Of a stretch of 64,000 nt of DNA, positions 32,754 to 41,503 are shown piece after piece; the first letter of the stretch is position 1, and each line of letters starts with the position of its first letter. Below the pieces are notes generated by a model. The model made no database searches. It was given only the letters and a program-made list of their open reading frames with translations, and had not been told where the DNA came from. Source of the DNA: CALMEC01 sp964434425 (lineage in GTDB: Bacteria > Actinomycetota > Thermoleophilia > Miltoncostaeales > Miltoncostaeaceae); NCBI GenBank assembly GCA_964434425.1, contig CAYSVH010000004.1:112888-176887 (forward strand). Direction: 5' to 3'. The position numbers and the translations under genes are program-made.

Positions 32754-33155
32754 TCACCCCTCACGGAGCGGGTCCCCGATTCGGGGATCGGAGCCGTACC
32801 GGTTCTCGCCGGTGATCCCCGGGGTGGCGAGCCAGAAGATCATGACGAGGAGGCCGACGACCGGGATCACACCGATCAGCTGCCACCAGCCGCTGCGACC
32901 GGTGTCGTGGAGCCGCCGCGCCGTCACCGCGAGGGTGGGGCATGCGGCGACGACCGTGTACGCGAGCTGCGACAGGCCGATCTCGTACGGTCCGGAGGCG
33001 ATCAGCGGGAGTCCGGCGGCCCGATCGATGATCGAGAAGAACAGCGAGGCGACCAGGCTCCACAGGAAGAAGAGCCAGAACTCCTGTCGGTACGCCCGAC
33101 CCGAGAAGGTCGCGTATCGCCGAAACGCTCTGATGTACCACTGCACGCCGTGCAT
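32754..33155 (-). CDS. DUF805 membrane protein
   Basis: 133 residues. WYIRAFRRYATFSGRAYRQEFWLFFLW and TARRLHDTGRSGWWQLI are the two signature segments of DUF805 (YhaH-type) proteins. Three to four hydrophobic helices are visible. The family's role is unknown, although it is widespread in small membrane proteins. The ATG at 33155 was chosen because the family pattern begins directly after it; upstream codons show no similarity. It may be co-transcribed with the esterase gene downstream. Confidence 0.88.
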   Translation of the reverse strand: MHGVQWYIRAFRRYATFSGRAYRQEFWLFFLWSLVASLFFSIIDRAAGLPLIASGPYEIGLSQLAYTVVAACPTLAVTARRLHDTGRSGWWQLIGVIPVVGLLVMIFWLATPGITGENRYGSDPRIGDPLREG

Positions 33156-33290
33156 CCCCCCTTGATTCTTCCGACGGAAAGCTACGCCCTCACACCGGGC
33201 GAATGCGGCCGGGACGCCTGTCGCGGCGTACCGCGGCTTCGATCGCATCGGCCCCGCACGCCTCCCGCCCGTCCGCCGCGCGTCGTCGCC

Positions 33291-34097
33291 TCAGTCGGCC
33301 GGGCCCCGCCAGGGGTCTGTGGAGCCGCCCGCCAGGCGGATCGGCACGCCCAGAACGTCGGCGTTGGCGCCGACCCATCGGCGAAGGCATTCCGACTCGA
33401 CGGCCCCGTGCGCCGCGCAGATGAGTGCCATCTCCCCGGCCCGGTCGGCATCGTGATACTTGAGGTCACCGGTGATGTAGACGTCGGCACCCGCCTCGCG
33501 GGCGTCGTCGATGATCGACCCTCCGCTCCCGGTGCAGACGGCCGCGGTGGTCATCCGCCGGTCGCGATCACCCGCGACGCCCGTGACCGCACCCGTGCCG
33601 AACGCGTCGGCGGCTCGCGCGACCAGATCGCCGAGCGTCGCGTCGACCCGTCCGATGCGTCCCAGGCCGATCGGCGAATGCGGCTCCGCCTCACGCAGGG
33701 GGCGCGTCCCGTCCATCCCCATGAGAGCCGCCATGATGTCGTTGAGGCCCCCGCGCGCGGAATCCAGGTTCGTGTGCGCCGCGACGATCGCGATCCGCGC
33801 CCGCGCGGCCCGCAGCACGAGACGCCCGACCGGGTCCGAGTCGACCACGCGGGTGATCGACGGGAAGACGACGGGGTGATGCGTCAGAATGACGTTACTG
33901 CCGATCCGTTCGGCCTCGTCGATCACGTGATCACGCAGATCGAGCGCCGCGACGACGCCGCTGACGGGTGCCGAACGCTCCCCGACGAGAAGCCCGACGT
34001 TGTCCCACTCCTCCGCACGCCAGAACGGGGCGAGGTCGTTGAGGCGATCCAGAAGATCGCGCACCGCGGGCTCATCGGACCGGCTCGATTGCGTCAC
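33291..34097 (-). CDS. Nif3-like dinuclear metal centre protein
   Basis: 268 residues. WDNVGLLVGE, LTHHPVVFPSI, IAIVAAHTNLDSARGGLNDIMA, VCTGSGGSIIDDA, ITGDLKYHDA and ICAAHGAVESECL are the blocks of the Nif3/YbgI (DUF34) family, with His, Asp and Glu residues that bind two metal ions. Its activity is unsettled; GTP cyclohydrolase-like and regulatory roles have been proposed. GTG 34097 overlaps the stop of the upstream EF-G paralogue gene (GTGA), so they are translated together. This coupling with a translation-factor-like GTPase may hint at a shared role (inference). Confidence 0.92.
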   Translation of the reverse strand: MTQSSRSDEPAVRDLLDRLNDLAPFWRAEEWDNVGLLVGERSAPVSGVVAALDLRDHVIDEAERIGSNVILTHHPVVFPSITRVVDSDPVGRLVLRAARARIAIVAAHTNLDSARGGLNDIMAALMGMDGTRPLREAEPHSPIGLGRIGRVDATLGDLVARAADAFGTGAVTGVAGDRDRRMTTAAVCTGSGGSIIDDAREAGADVYITGDLKYHDADRAGEMALICAAHGAVESECLRRWVGANADVLGVPIRLAGGSTDPWRGPAD

Positions 34098-36157
34098 TCG
34101 TTCCCCTCAACGGCTCGTTCGACCAGATGTGCGGGCATGGCCTCGTACTTGAGGAACTCCATGGCATAGTCGCCGCGTCCGCCGGTCATCGACCGGAGGT
34201 CCGGCGCGTACGAGAGCATCTCGGCCATCGGGACCTCGGCCCGCACCACCTGATTATGCCCCTTCGCCTCCATTCCGAGCGGACGGCCCCGCCGCCCGGA
34301 GAGGTCGCCCATGACGTCGCCGACCGCGTCGTCCGGCACGGTCACGGTGACGCTCATGACGGGCTCGAGCAGCACGGACCCGGCGGCGGCGAGGGCCTCC
34401 CGCATGGCCAGTGAGCCGGCGATGCGGAACGCCATCTCGGACGAGTCGACCGAGTGGTGCTTGCCGTCGTACACGGTGACGCGCACGTCGACGACGGGGA
34501 AGCTGCCGACGGTCCCCTCGGCCAGCGCGTCCCGCACGCCCTTCTCGACGGCGGGGATGAACTGGCGCGGGATGGCGCCTCCGACGACCGCATCCACGAA
34601 CTCGAAGCCGGTGCCCGGAGGGAGCGGTTCGACGCGGATGCGGCAGTCGGCGAACTGACCGTGTCCACCGCTCTGTTTCCTGTGCTTGCCCTGGGCCTCC
34701 GCGAGACGCGTGACGGTCTCGTGGTAGGGGACGTGCGGACGGTGCAGGTCGACCTCAACGCCGAAGCGCCGGGCCATGCGGTCGAGCACCGCCTCGACGT
34801 GCATCTGGGAGAGGCCACCCACGATGAGGTCGCCCGTCTCGTCGTCGCGATGGAGGTCGAGGGACGGATCCTCCTCCTGAAGGCGCCGCAGCGCGGCCAC
34901 CACCTTGTCGTCATCCCCCTGCTTTCGGGGGGTGATCCAGAAGGTCATCACCGGCGGCGGGACGGAGATCGGACGCAGCACGAAGCGTGCGTCCCCGGTC
35001 GTGAGGACGTCGCCCGTGGTGACGTCCTTGAGCTTGGCCACGGCTCCGATCCCCCCCGGCCCGAGCTCGTTGACGGGTTCGTGGTCCTTTCCCTGCATGC
35101 GCATGAGGGTGCCCACGCGTTCGCGGTTGCCCGTACGGGTGTCGGTCACCGCCGTGTCGGACGCGAGCGCCCCCGAGATCACCCGGAACATGTTGACCTT
35201 GCCGCTGAACGGGTCGGCGACGGTCTTGAACACGTAGACGACGGCCGGGCCGTCATCGGTGAGCGGGATCGCCACCTCGTCGCCGCTGTCCACGTCCACG
35301 CCGGTCCACGGGCCGAGCTCGGGTGGTGACGGAAGCTCGTCCACGATCGCGTCGAGGATCCGATCCGCCCCGAACCCGGCCCGTCCCCCCGCGGCGCAGA
35401 GAACCGGGAAGACGCTGCGGCCCAGGATGCCGGTGTGGATGGCGTGCACCAGCTCGTCGTGCGTGATGGGCTCCCCGGCGAGGTACTTCTCGATGAGCGC
35501 GTCGTCCGCCTCGGCCACGATGTCCATCAGACGTTCGCGCGCCACCTGCGCGCGTTCGAGGTAGTCCTCCGGGATCTCCCCGACCGTGCCGTTGGGCCCA
35601 TCGGTGTACATGGTCGCGTTCATGTCGATGAGGTCGATCACCCCGGCGATGTCCGGGCCGGACCCGATCGGGATCTCGACCGGTATGCACCCCGGCGACA
35701 TCTCGCGCAGCCCGTCCATGACGGCATCCATGTCGGCCCGTTCGCGGTCGAGCATGTTGATGACGACGGCCCGGGCGAGCCCCGCCTCCTCGCACCGCTC
35801 CCAGAGGCGTTCGGTCATGACCTCCACGCCCTCCTGTGCGTTGACCACCATGAGCGCGCAGTCCGAGGCCCGGATGGCCGTGAGGGCGTCGGCCATGAAG
35901 GACGACTCCCCGGGACTGTCGATGAGGGTGATGTCGACGTCGCGCCACAGGAGATGGCAGAGCGACGAGGTCATGCTCATCCCGCGGCGCTGCTCCTCCT
36001 CGTCGAAGTCGGTGACCGTGCTCCCCTCGGCGACGGATCCCATCCGTCCGGTCGCACCCGCCGCGTGGAGCATGGCCTCGACCAGGCTCGTCTTACCCGA
36101 ACCGCGGTGGCCGAGGACGGCGACGTTGCGGATCGAAGCCGAGTCGATGTGCGCCAT
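34094..36157 (-). CDS. Elongation factor G-like GTPase (EF-G paralogue)
   Basis: 687 residues with the five EF-G domains. P-loop at residues 16-23 (GHRGSGKT), switch II DSPG at 80-83, and domain IV with GGHGQFADCRIRVEPL. Two GTPase motifs are altered: the switch I consensus RGIT is RGMS, and the guanine-specifying NKxD is NMLD at 134-137. Such changes mark the FusA2/EF-G2-like group, whose members are not the main translocase and may act in ribosome recycling, stress or tetracycline-type protection. A true fusA is expected elsewhere. The start chosen is ATG 36157, seven bases after AAAGG; ATG 36163 is too close to it. Coupled to the Nif3-like gene. Confidence 0.88.
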   Translation of the reverse strand: MAHIDSASIRNVAVLGHRGSGKTSLVEAMLHAAGATGRMGSVAEGSTVTDFDEEEQRRGMSMTSSLCHLLWRDVDITLIDSPGESSFMADALTAIRASDCALMVVNAQEGVEVMTERLWERCEEAGLARAVVINMLDRERADMDAVMDGLREMSPGCIPVEIPIGSGPDIAGVIDLIDMNATMYTDGPNGTVGEIPEDYLERAQVARERLMDIVAEADDALIEKYLAGEPITHDELVHAIHTGILGRSVFPVLCAAGGRAGFGADRILDAIVDELPSPPELGPWTGVDVDSGDEVAIPLTDDGPAVVYVFKTVADPFSGKVNMFRVISGALASDTAVTDTRTGNRERVGTLMRMQGKDHEPVNELGPGGIGAVAKLKDVTTGDVLTTGDARFVLRPISVPPPVMTFWITPRKQGDDDKVVAALRRLQEEDPSLDLHRDDETGDLIVGGLSQMHVEAVLDRMARRFGVEVDLHRPHVPYHETVTRLAEAQGKHRKQSGGHGQFADCRIRVEPLPPGTGFEFVDAVVGGAIPRQFIPAVEKGVRDALAEGTVGSFPVVDVRVTVYDGKHHSVDSSEMAFRIAGSLAMREALAAAGSVLLEPVMSVTVTVPDDAVGDVMGDLSGRRGRPLGMEAKGHNQVVRAEVPMAEMLSYAPDLRSMTGGRGDYAMEFLKYEAMPAHLVERAVEGNE

Positions 36158-36185
36158 GGTCATGCCTTTCGCGTTCGGGGGTCCC

Positions 36186-36351
36186 TAGATGAGTGGTGCC
36201 ACGGAGGCGTGGATGTGGGGCGCGTTCCCGGTGGATGCGGGGCGTCGCCGGACACCGACGGTCAGGGTGGTGTCCTTTCCGAGGTGTCCGGTGGCGCATC
36301 CGCGCCATCGGGGGCACGCACCACGCCGCGATCTCCGTGGCACTAGTCATC
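36186..36351. repeat. P-family palindromic repeat, copy P3
   Basis: 166 bases between the EF-G paralogue promoter side and the icmF terminator. Outer ends TAGATGAGTGGTGCCACGG and CCGTGGCACTAGTCATCTA remain inverted although GTGCCAC replaces the GATTCCAC of other copies. Inner modules GATGTGGGGCGCG and GGATGCGGGGCG match, and the central stem pairs CCGGACACC with GGTGTCCGG. Confidence 0.88.
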
Positions 36352-36360
36352 TAGGTCCGT

Positions 36361-36387
36361 GTTACCCCCCACGTTCCGGGGGGAAAC
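36361..36387 (-). terminator. Hairpin after icmF
   Basis: GTT-a-CCCCCC (36361-36370) pairs with GGGGGG-a-AAC (36378-36387) around a seven-base loop, 18 bases beyond the icmF stop on the minus strand. Confidence 0.7.
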
Positions 36388-36404
36388 ATCACGGCAGACG
36401 GCCG

Positions 36405-39400
36405 TCAGACGGTGCGCCGGTAATCGCCGCCGACGTCGAAGAGCGCCTCCGTGACCTGGCCGAGGGAGCACACGCGTGCGGCGTCCATCAGGACCCCGAA
36501 CGTGTTCTCACCGGCAAGCGCCGCCTCTGTCAGCCGGGTGAGGGCGGCCTGTGCGGCGTCGGCGTGTGTGTCCCGGAACGCCCGGACCCGCTCCAGCTGG
36601 GAGCGGCGCTCCTCGTCCGTCGCCCGCGCCAGGGGGATCATCGCAGGATCGGCGCCCTCGTCGGGCACCGCGGGCAGGAACGTGTTCACACCGACGATCG
36701 GGAGCGACCCGTCGTGCTTCCTCACCTCGTAGGCCATCGACTCGTCCTGGATGCGTCCCCGCTGGTATCCCGTCTCCATCGCGCCGAGCACGCCCCCGCG
36801 CGAGGTGATGCGATCGAACTCGTCGAGCACCGCCGCCTCGACCAGGTCCGTCAGCTCATCGATGATGAAGGCGCCCTGCATCGGGTTCTCGTTCATGGCC
36901 AGGCCCCACTCCCGGTTGATGACGAGCTGGATGGCGAGCGCTCGGCGGACGGACTCCTCCGACGGAGTGGTGACGGCCTCGTCGTAGGCGTTGGTGTGGA
37001 GGGAGTTCGCGTTGTCGTAGACGGCGGTCAGGGCCTGCAGCGTGGTGCGGATGTCGTTGAACGCCATCTCCTGCGCGTGCAGCGAGCGCCCCGACGTCTG
37101 CACGTGGTACTTCAGCCGCTGTGCACGCTCACCGGCGCCGTAGTGGTCGCGCAGCGCGATCGCCCAGATGCGCCGCGCGACCCGGCCGATCACCGAGTAC
37201 TCGGGGTCCATGCCGCTTGAGAAGAAGAACGACAGGCTCGGTGCGAAGTCGTCCACGTGCATGCCCCGCGCGAGGTACGCCTCCACATAGGTGAACGCGT
37301 TGGCCAGGGTGAACGCGAGCTGCGTGACGGGGTTCGCCCCCGCCTCGGCGATGTGGTACCCCGAGATGGAGACGGAGTAGAAGTTGCGCACTCCCCGCTG
37401 GATGAACCACTCCTGCACGTCGGCCATCATCCGGAGCCCGAACTCCGTGGAGAACAGGCAGGTGTTCTGCCCCTGGTCCTCCTTCAGGATGTCCGCCTGC
37501 ACCGTGCCACGCACCGTGGCGAGGGCCTCCGTCGTCAGTGACGCGCGCTCCTCGTCCGACGGGTCACGCCCCTCGCGCGCGACGAAGGCGTCGACGGCCT
37601 GATCGATCGCGGTGTTCAGGAAGAAGGCGAGAACCGTGGGCGCCGGCCCGTTGATCGTCATCGAGACGCTCGTACTGGGCGCCAGGAGGTCAAAGCCGTC
37701 GTAGAGCACCCGCATGTCGTCGAGCGTGGCGACGCTGACCCCCGAGGTCCCGACCTTGCCGTAGACGTCGGGGCGCGGGTCGGGGTCCCGCCCGTACAGC
37801 GTCACCGAGTCGAACGCGGTGGAGAGGCGTGTGGCCCTGCTGCCGGCGGCGAGTATGTGGAAGCGCCGGTTGGTACGGTGAGGATCACCCTCCCCCGCGA
37901 ACATCCGCGCCGGCTCCTCGTCGTCGCGACGGAAAGGAAACACGCCGGCGGTGAACGGGAATCGCCCCGGGAGGTTCTCGGAGCGCCAGAAGCGGACCAG
38001 GTCCCCGTGGTCGTCGAGACGGGGTATGGCGACGCGCGGGATGCGGGTTCCGGACGGCGACGTGTGCGCGAACGGCGCCGTCGCATCGCCGCCCTCCGAG
38101 CGATCAGGGTCGTCGGACGTGTAGAGGGCCACCACCTCGTGCCACCCGGCGATCTGGTCGCGCACGTCGCCGGGAAGCTCACGACGCACCGCCTCGAGCA
38201 GCCGGCTCACGCCCTCGGCATCCTCGCCATGGGCGACGAGGTCGTCGTGCGCGGCCGCCAGCCGCTGGACGCGCCGCGCGGCGTCCGCCAGGCGGTCGGT
38301 GTCGGCGTGATACGCCCGAACGACCCCGCTGATCTCCGACAGGTAGCGCTCGCGATCCACGGGAACGACATGGTGGACACCGGATGACCGGCGCACGTGC
38401 ACGGACGGGACGCCCCCGCCCGAGGGGCGAAGCCCGTGATCGACGAGGACGCCCCGCAGGTGGTGGTAGAGCCCCGTCACCCCGTCGTCGTTGAAGGCGG
38501 CCGCACGGGTGCCGAAGACCGGCATCGCATCGGGCCCCTCGCCGAACGCCTCACGATTCCGCATGAGCTGGCGCGCCACGTCGCGCAGCGCGTCCTCGGC
38601 GCCGCGGCGTTCGAACTTGTTGACGGCGACCGCGTCGGCGAAGTCGAGCATGTCGATCTTCTCGAGCTGCGACGACGCACCGAACTCCGGGGTCATCACG
38701 TAGAGCGACGCATCGACGTGGGGGACGATCGCGGCGTCTCCCTGTCCGATTCCGGGCGTCTCGATGATCACGAGGTCGAATCCCCCGGCGCGTATCACCG
38801 TCATGACGTCGGCGAACCCGTCGGGGAGCTCGTGCGCCCCGCGGGTCGAGAGGGAGCGGAAGAAGACCCGGTCGCCGTCGAGCGCGTTCATCCGGATGCG
38901 GTCGCCGAGGAGCGCGCCACCTCCGCGGCGCCGGCTGGGGTCGACCGCGATGACCGCGATGCGGAGCGCATCGTCGTCATCGCGGCGGAACCGGCGGATG
39001 AGCTCGTCCGTCAGGGACGACTTGCCGGATCCGCCCGTCCCGGTGATGCCGAGGACAGGCGGCCGGAGCTCGTCCGCGTGGATGCGCAGGAGATCCATCT
39101 CATCGTCGTGCAGCCGGCCTCCCTCGGCGCCGGTGACGGCCCGGGAGAGCGCCGTCCGGTCGCCGCCGATGACGTCGACGGCCCGCGCCGGACGCTCGGT
39201 CCACAGGTCGTGGTCGCCGGCGGCGACCACGGAGTTGACCATGCCCGCGATCCCCATCCGCATGCCGTCGTCCGGCGAGAAGATCGTGACACCCGACCGG
39301 CCCAGCCGTTCGATCTCCTCGGGCACGATGACGCCCCCGCCCCCGCCCACCACCCGCACGTGCTCCATGCCGCGTTCCCGCAACGCGGCGACGAGGTACT

Positions 39401-39635
39401 CGAAGTACTCGATGTGCCCCCCCTGGTACGAGGACACGGCGGCGACGTGCACGTCCTCGTCGACGACGGCGTCGACGACCTCCCTGACGGAGCGGTTGTG
39501 CCCCAGGTGGATGACCTCGCACCCCTGGCTCTGAAAGGTGCGCCGCATGACGTTGATCGCCGCATCGTGCCCGTCGAAGAGGCTCGACGCCGTGACGATG
39601 CGGACGTGATGCTGAGGGATGTGGAGTGCGTTCAT
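36405..39635 (-). CDS. icmF: Fused isobutyryl-CoA mutase IcmF
   Basis: 1076 residues in the order known for IcmF. A B12-binding domain (residues 1-140) has SLFDGHDAAINV with the cobalt-ligating His23, and a VGGGGG loop. A MeaB/G3E-type chaperone GTPase has its P-loop near 198-206 (GTGGSGKSS). The large mutase domain follows, with YGKVGTSGVSVATLDDM, LKEDQGQNTCLFSTEFGLRMM, VSISGYHIAEAGAN and NENPMQGAFIIDEL. The LKEDQGQNTC form marks isobutyryl-/pivalyl-CoA rather than methylmalonyl-CoA mutases. It interconverts isobutyryl-CoA and butyryl-CoA using adenosylcobalamin. The start used is ATG 39635; ATG 39659 is also in frame. Probably controlled by the divergent-side MarR gene and the dyad at 39666. 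Confidence 0.95.
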   Translation of the reverse strand: MNALHIPQHHVRIVTASSLFDGHDAAINVMRRTFQSQGCEVIHLGHNRSVREVVDAVVDEDVHVAAVSSYQGGHIEYFEYLVAALRERGMEHVRVVGGGGGVIVPEEIERLGRSGVTIFSPDDGMRMGIAGMVNSVVAAGDHDLWTERPARAVDVIGGDRTALSRAVTGAEGGRLHDDEMDLLRIHADELRPPVLGITGTGGSGKSSLTDELIRRFRRDDDDALRIAVIAVDPSRRRGGGALLGDRIRMNALDGDRVFFRSLSTRGAHELPDGFADVMTVIRAGGFDLVIIETPGIGQGDAAIVPHVDASLYVMTPEFGASSQLEKIDMLDFADAVAVNKFERRGAEDALRDVARQLMRNREAFGEGPDAMPVFGTRAAAFNDDGVTGLYHHLRGVLVDHGLRPSGGGVPSVHVRRSSGVHHVVPVDRERYLSEISGVVRAYHADTDRLADAARRVQRLAAAHDDLVAHGEDAEGVSRLLEAVRRELPGDVRDQIAGWHEVVALYTSDDPDRSEGGDATAPFAHTSPSGTRIPRVAIPRLDDHGDLVRFWRSENLPGRFPFTAGVFPFRRDDEEPARMFAGEGDPHRTNRRFHILAAGSRATRLSTAFDSVTLYGRDPDPRPDVYGKVGTSGVSVATLDDMRVLYDGFDLLAPSTSVSMTINGPAPTVLAFFLNTAIDQAVDAFVAREGRDPSDEERASLTTEALATVRGTVQADILKEDQGQNTCLFSTEFGLRMMADVQEWFIQRGVRNFYSVSISGYHIAEAGANPVTQLAFTLANAFTYVEAYLARGMHVDDFAPSLSFFFSSGMDPEYSVIGRVARRIWAIALRDHYGAGERAQRLKYHVQTSGRSLHAQEMAFNDIRTTLQALTAVYDNANSLHTNAYDEAVTTPSEESVRRALAIQLVINREWGLAMNENPMQGAFIIDELTDLVEAAVLDEFDRITSRGGVLGAMETGYQRGRIQDESMAYEVRKHDGSLPIVGVNTFLPAVPDEGADPAMIPLARATDEERRSQLERVRAFRDTHADAAQAALTRLTEAALAGENTFGVLMDAARVCSLGQVTEALFDVGGDYRRTV

Positions 39636-39660
39636 CGGGTCTCGTACCGGAGTGATCATT

Positions 39661-39693
39661 TGATATCCAATAGTTGGACGTCCATGCATTATG
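39661..39693 (-). promoter_or_regulatory. icmF promoter with operator dyad
   Basis: On the minus strand CATAAT (39688-39693) is a good -10. The dyad TCCAA-TAG-TTGGA (39666-39678), flanked by partly matching GATA and CGTC, lies at and just after the expected start of transcription. A MarR-family gene ends less than 100 bases away, so it is the obvious candidate repressor. Confidence 0.6.
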
Positions 39694-39775
39694 CCACCTG
39701 TGATCCCTGGCCGTTCCGCACACGGGCCGTCCAGACAGGAACCCTCCGCCGCCCGTCGCATCGGGCGATGCGGCG

Positions 39776-40273
39776 TCAGACGGGATCGCCCTCCGTCTCG
39801 CGCACCCGATCGAGGAGTGTGCTCAACGCCGACACCTCGTCGGCGGTGAGCCCGAGGCCGGCGAAGACCTCCTCGTTCAGCCCCGCCGTCGCCTCTTCGA
39901 CCACCACACGGCCCTGAGGCGTTATCGATGCGAGGACGATGCGGCGATCCTCCGGATCATGACGCCGTTCGACGAAGCCCTGCCGCTCGAGCCGGGTCAC
40001 GGCGCTCGTCACGCTGGTGGGATGGACCTGCAGGAGCGAACCCAGTCGCGCCATGGGCATCGCACCCGATCGGGTGAAGGCGAGCACGCGAAGCGTCTCG
40101 TAGCGGGCGAAGGTCAGGTCCCACGGCCGCAGCACCACGGTGATCCGCTCCATGAGGAGCTGCTGGGCGCGCACGAGCGCGGTGACCATCGCCATGCCGT
40201 CGGCGGCGTGGGCCCAGCCGTGCCGGATCCACTGGTTGCGGGCCTCTGCGATCGGGTCACGATCAGCGCTCAT
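39776..40273 (-). CDS. MarR-family transcriptional regulator
   Basis: 165 residues from ATG 40273. The winged helix is clear: LTFARYETLRVLAF, MPMARLGSLLQVHPTSVTSAVTRLERQGFVERR and DPEDRRIVLASITPQGR. MarR dimers bind palindromes and release DNA on binding small aromatic or CoA-type ligands. The gene lies directly upstream of icmF on the same strand and next to the dyad at 39666, so it probably controls icmF, perhaps in response to an acyl-CoA (inference). A longer in-frame start at 40315 lacks similarity. Confidence 0.92.
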   Translation of the reverse strand: MSADRDPIAEARNQWIRHGWAHAADGMAMVTALVRAQQLLMERITVVLRPWDLTFARYETLRVLAFTRSGAMPMARLGSLLQVHPTSVTSAVTRLERQGFVERRHDPEDRRIVLASITPQGRVVVEEATAGLNEEVFAGLGLTADEVSALSTLLDRVRETEGDPV

Positions 40274-40360
40274 CGCCGAAAGCCCACGACCGACCCGCCC
40301 GGCGCATCTCGACATCCCCGCAGCGGCGTCATCCGAGGACTCCTGACGGGAGCGACGCTA

Positions 40361-40424
40361 TTCCACGGAAATCGCGGCGTGGTGCACGCACCCCACATCC
40401 ACGCTTCCGTGGAATCAACCATCT
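40361..40424. repeat. P-family palindromic repeat, copy P4 (minimal form)
   Basis: A 64-base internal-deletion form. TTCCACGGAAATCGCGGCG and CGCTTCCGTGGAATCAACC keep the outer inverted ends, and the modules GCGTGGTGCACGC and ACCCCACATCC meet without the central region. On the minus strand the terminal AG completes the TAG stop of the sigma-factor gene. Confidence 0.82.
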
Positions 40425-41211
40425 AGTCGTCGCTCAGCTTGCCCCGCAGGCGGAGGACGGCCTTGGTGTGCAGCTGGCTGACGCGACTCTCGGTGACACC
40501 GAGGACCTCACCGATCTCGCGGAGCGTCAGACCTTCGTAGTAGTACAGCGACACGACGATCTTCTCGCGCTCGGGCAGCCCCGCGATGGCGTCGGCCAGC
40601 GTGATGCGGGTCTCGGTCTCGCCCATGGCGGCGGCGGGGTCGCTGGACGCGCTGTCGCCGATGGTGTCGATGAGCGCGATGGTCTCGTTGCCGCTCGATC
40701 CGCTCCACACCTCGTCGAGCGCGACGAGCGACGAGTTGGCGATCTGGGTGAGGTTGTCCTGGAACTCGCGGACGGTGACCCCCAGGGCCTTCGCCATCTC
40801 CTCGTCCGTCGGGGCGCGGTGCAGCTTGTGCTCCAGGGCCACCGACGTGCGCTCGATCTCTCGGGCGCGGGCGCGGACGGAGCGCGGGACCCAGTCCATC
40901 GACCGGAGCTCGTCGATGATGGCGCCCTTGATGCGGGTGACCGCGTAGGTCTCGAACTTGATGCGGCGCTTCAGGTCGAAGCGCTCGACCGCGTTGATGA
41001 GTCCGAGGAGACCGTACGAGATGAGGTCGGCCTCGTCGACGTGCGAGGGGAGTGCGGCGCTCATACGGCCGGCCACGTACTTGACGAGCGGCGCGTAGTT
41101 GAGGATCAGCTGATCCCGCGCGTTCTGGTCGGCGTATTCCTTGTACCGCCGCCACAGTGACTGGACGTCGCGGTCGGAGAGCTTCGCTCCCCCTGAAGTG
41201 TCGATCCCCAT
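40423..41211 (-). CDS. RNA polymerase sigma factor, FliA/WhiG type
   Basis: 262 residues from the ATG at 41211. Region 2 is NYAPLVKYVAGRMSAALPSHVDEADLISYGLLGLINAVERFD with RIKFETYAVTRIKGAIIDELRSMDW; region 3 spans VPRSVRARAREIE; region 4 is LPEREKIVVSLYYYEGLTLREIGEVLGVTESRVSQLH. The RIKGAIIDELR-MDWVPRSVR string is typical of FliA/WhiG. WhiG directs sporulation genes and FliA motility genes; neither set is in the window. A GTG at 41220 is also in frame, but the TAGAGT -10 touches it (41221-41226), so the ATG is preferred. The stop codon is shared with repeat P4. Confidence 0.92.
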   Translation of the reverse strand: MGIDTSGGAKLSDRDVQSLWRRYKEYADQNARDQLILNYAPLVKYVAGRMSAALPSHVDEADLISYGLLGLINAVERFDLKRRIKFETYAVTRIKGAIIDELRSMDWVPRSVRARAREIERTSVALEHKLHRAPTDEEMAKALGVTVREFQDNLTQIANSSLVALDEVWSGSSGNETIALIDTIGDSASSDPAAAMGETETRITLADAIAGLPEREKIVVSLYYYEGLTLREIGEVLGVTESRVSQLHTKAVLRLRGKLSDD

Positions 41212-41233
41212 ACCGGGCACACTCTACCCACCG

Positions 41234-41503
41234 CTACCCGTCCCCGTCATCCTCCCTGGGACGTGACGGAGCGATGGCCGCGGCATCGAGACTGCTGAGC
41301 ACTCCGATCGCCACCCCGAAGGCCGCCCGCGCGGACTGTGACGCGTCTCCACGGTCGAGGGTGACGGTAACGGCGACGACACCGGCGAACCAGACGAGTG
41401 CGCGACCGAACCTGCCCAGGTACACCTGTCCGAGACCGGCGACGAGAAGGCTGAGGACCACGGCCTTCGTGCGCGGCGGCCAGCTTCGGATCCACCGGAT
41501 CAC
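41234..41503 (-). CDS. Small TM2-like membrane protein
   Basis: 89 residues from a GTG overlapping the TGA of the upstream gene. The segment VVLSLLVAGLGQVYLGRFGRALVWF has the G-x-G-Q-x-Y-L-G-x3-A pattern of TM2-type small membrane proteins, with two hydrophobic helices (about 14-30 and 36-50) and a weaker third. The tail is acidic (PREDDGDG). Function unknown. It is translationally coupled to the MBL hydrolase gene. Confidence 0.62.
   Translation of the reverse strand: MIRWIRSWPPRTKAVVLSLLVAGLGQVYLGRFGRALVWFAGVVAVTVTLDRGDASQSARAAFGVAIGVLSSLDAAAIAPSRPREDDGDG

Noticed and set aside
38397..39917. Long plus-strand open frame opposite icmF
   Set aside because: Fully antisense to the mutase coding sequence, without recognisable domains or a ribosome binding site.
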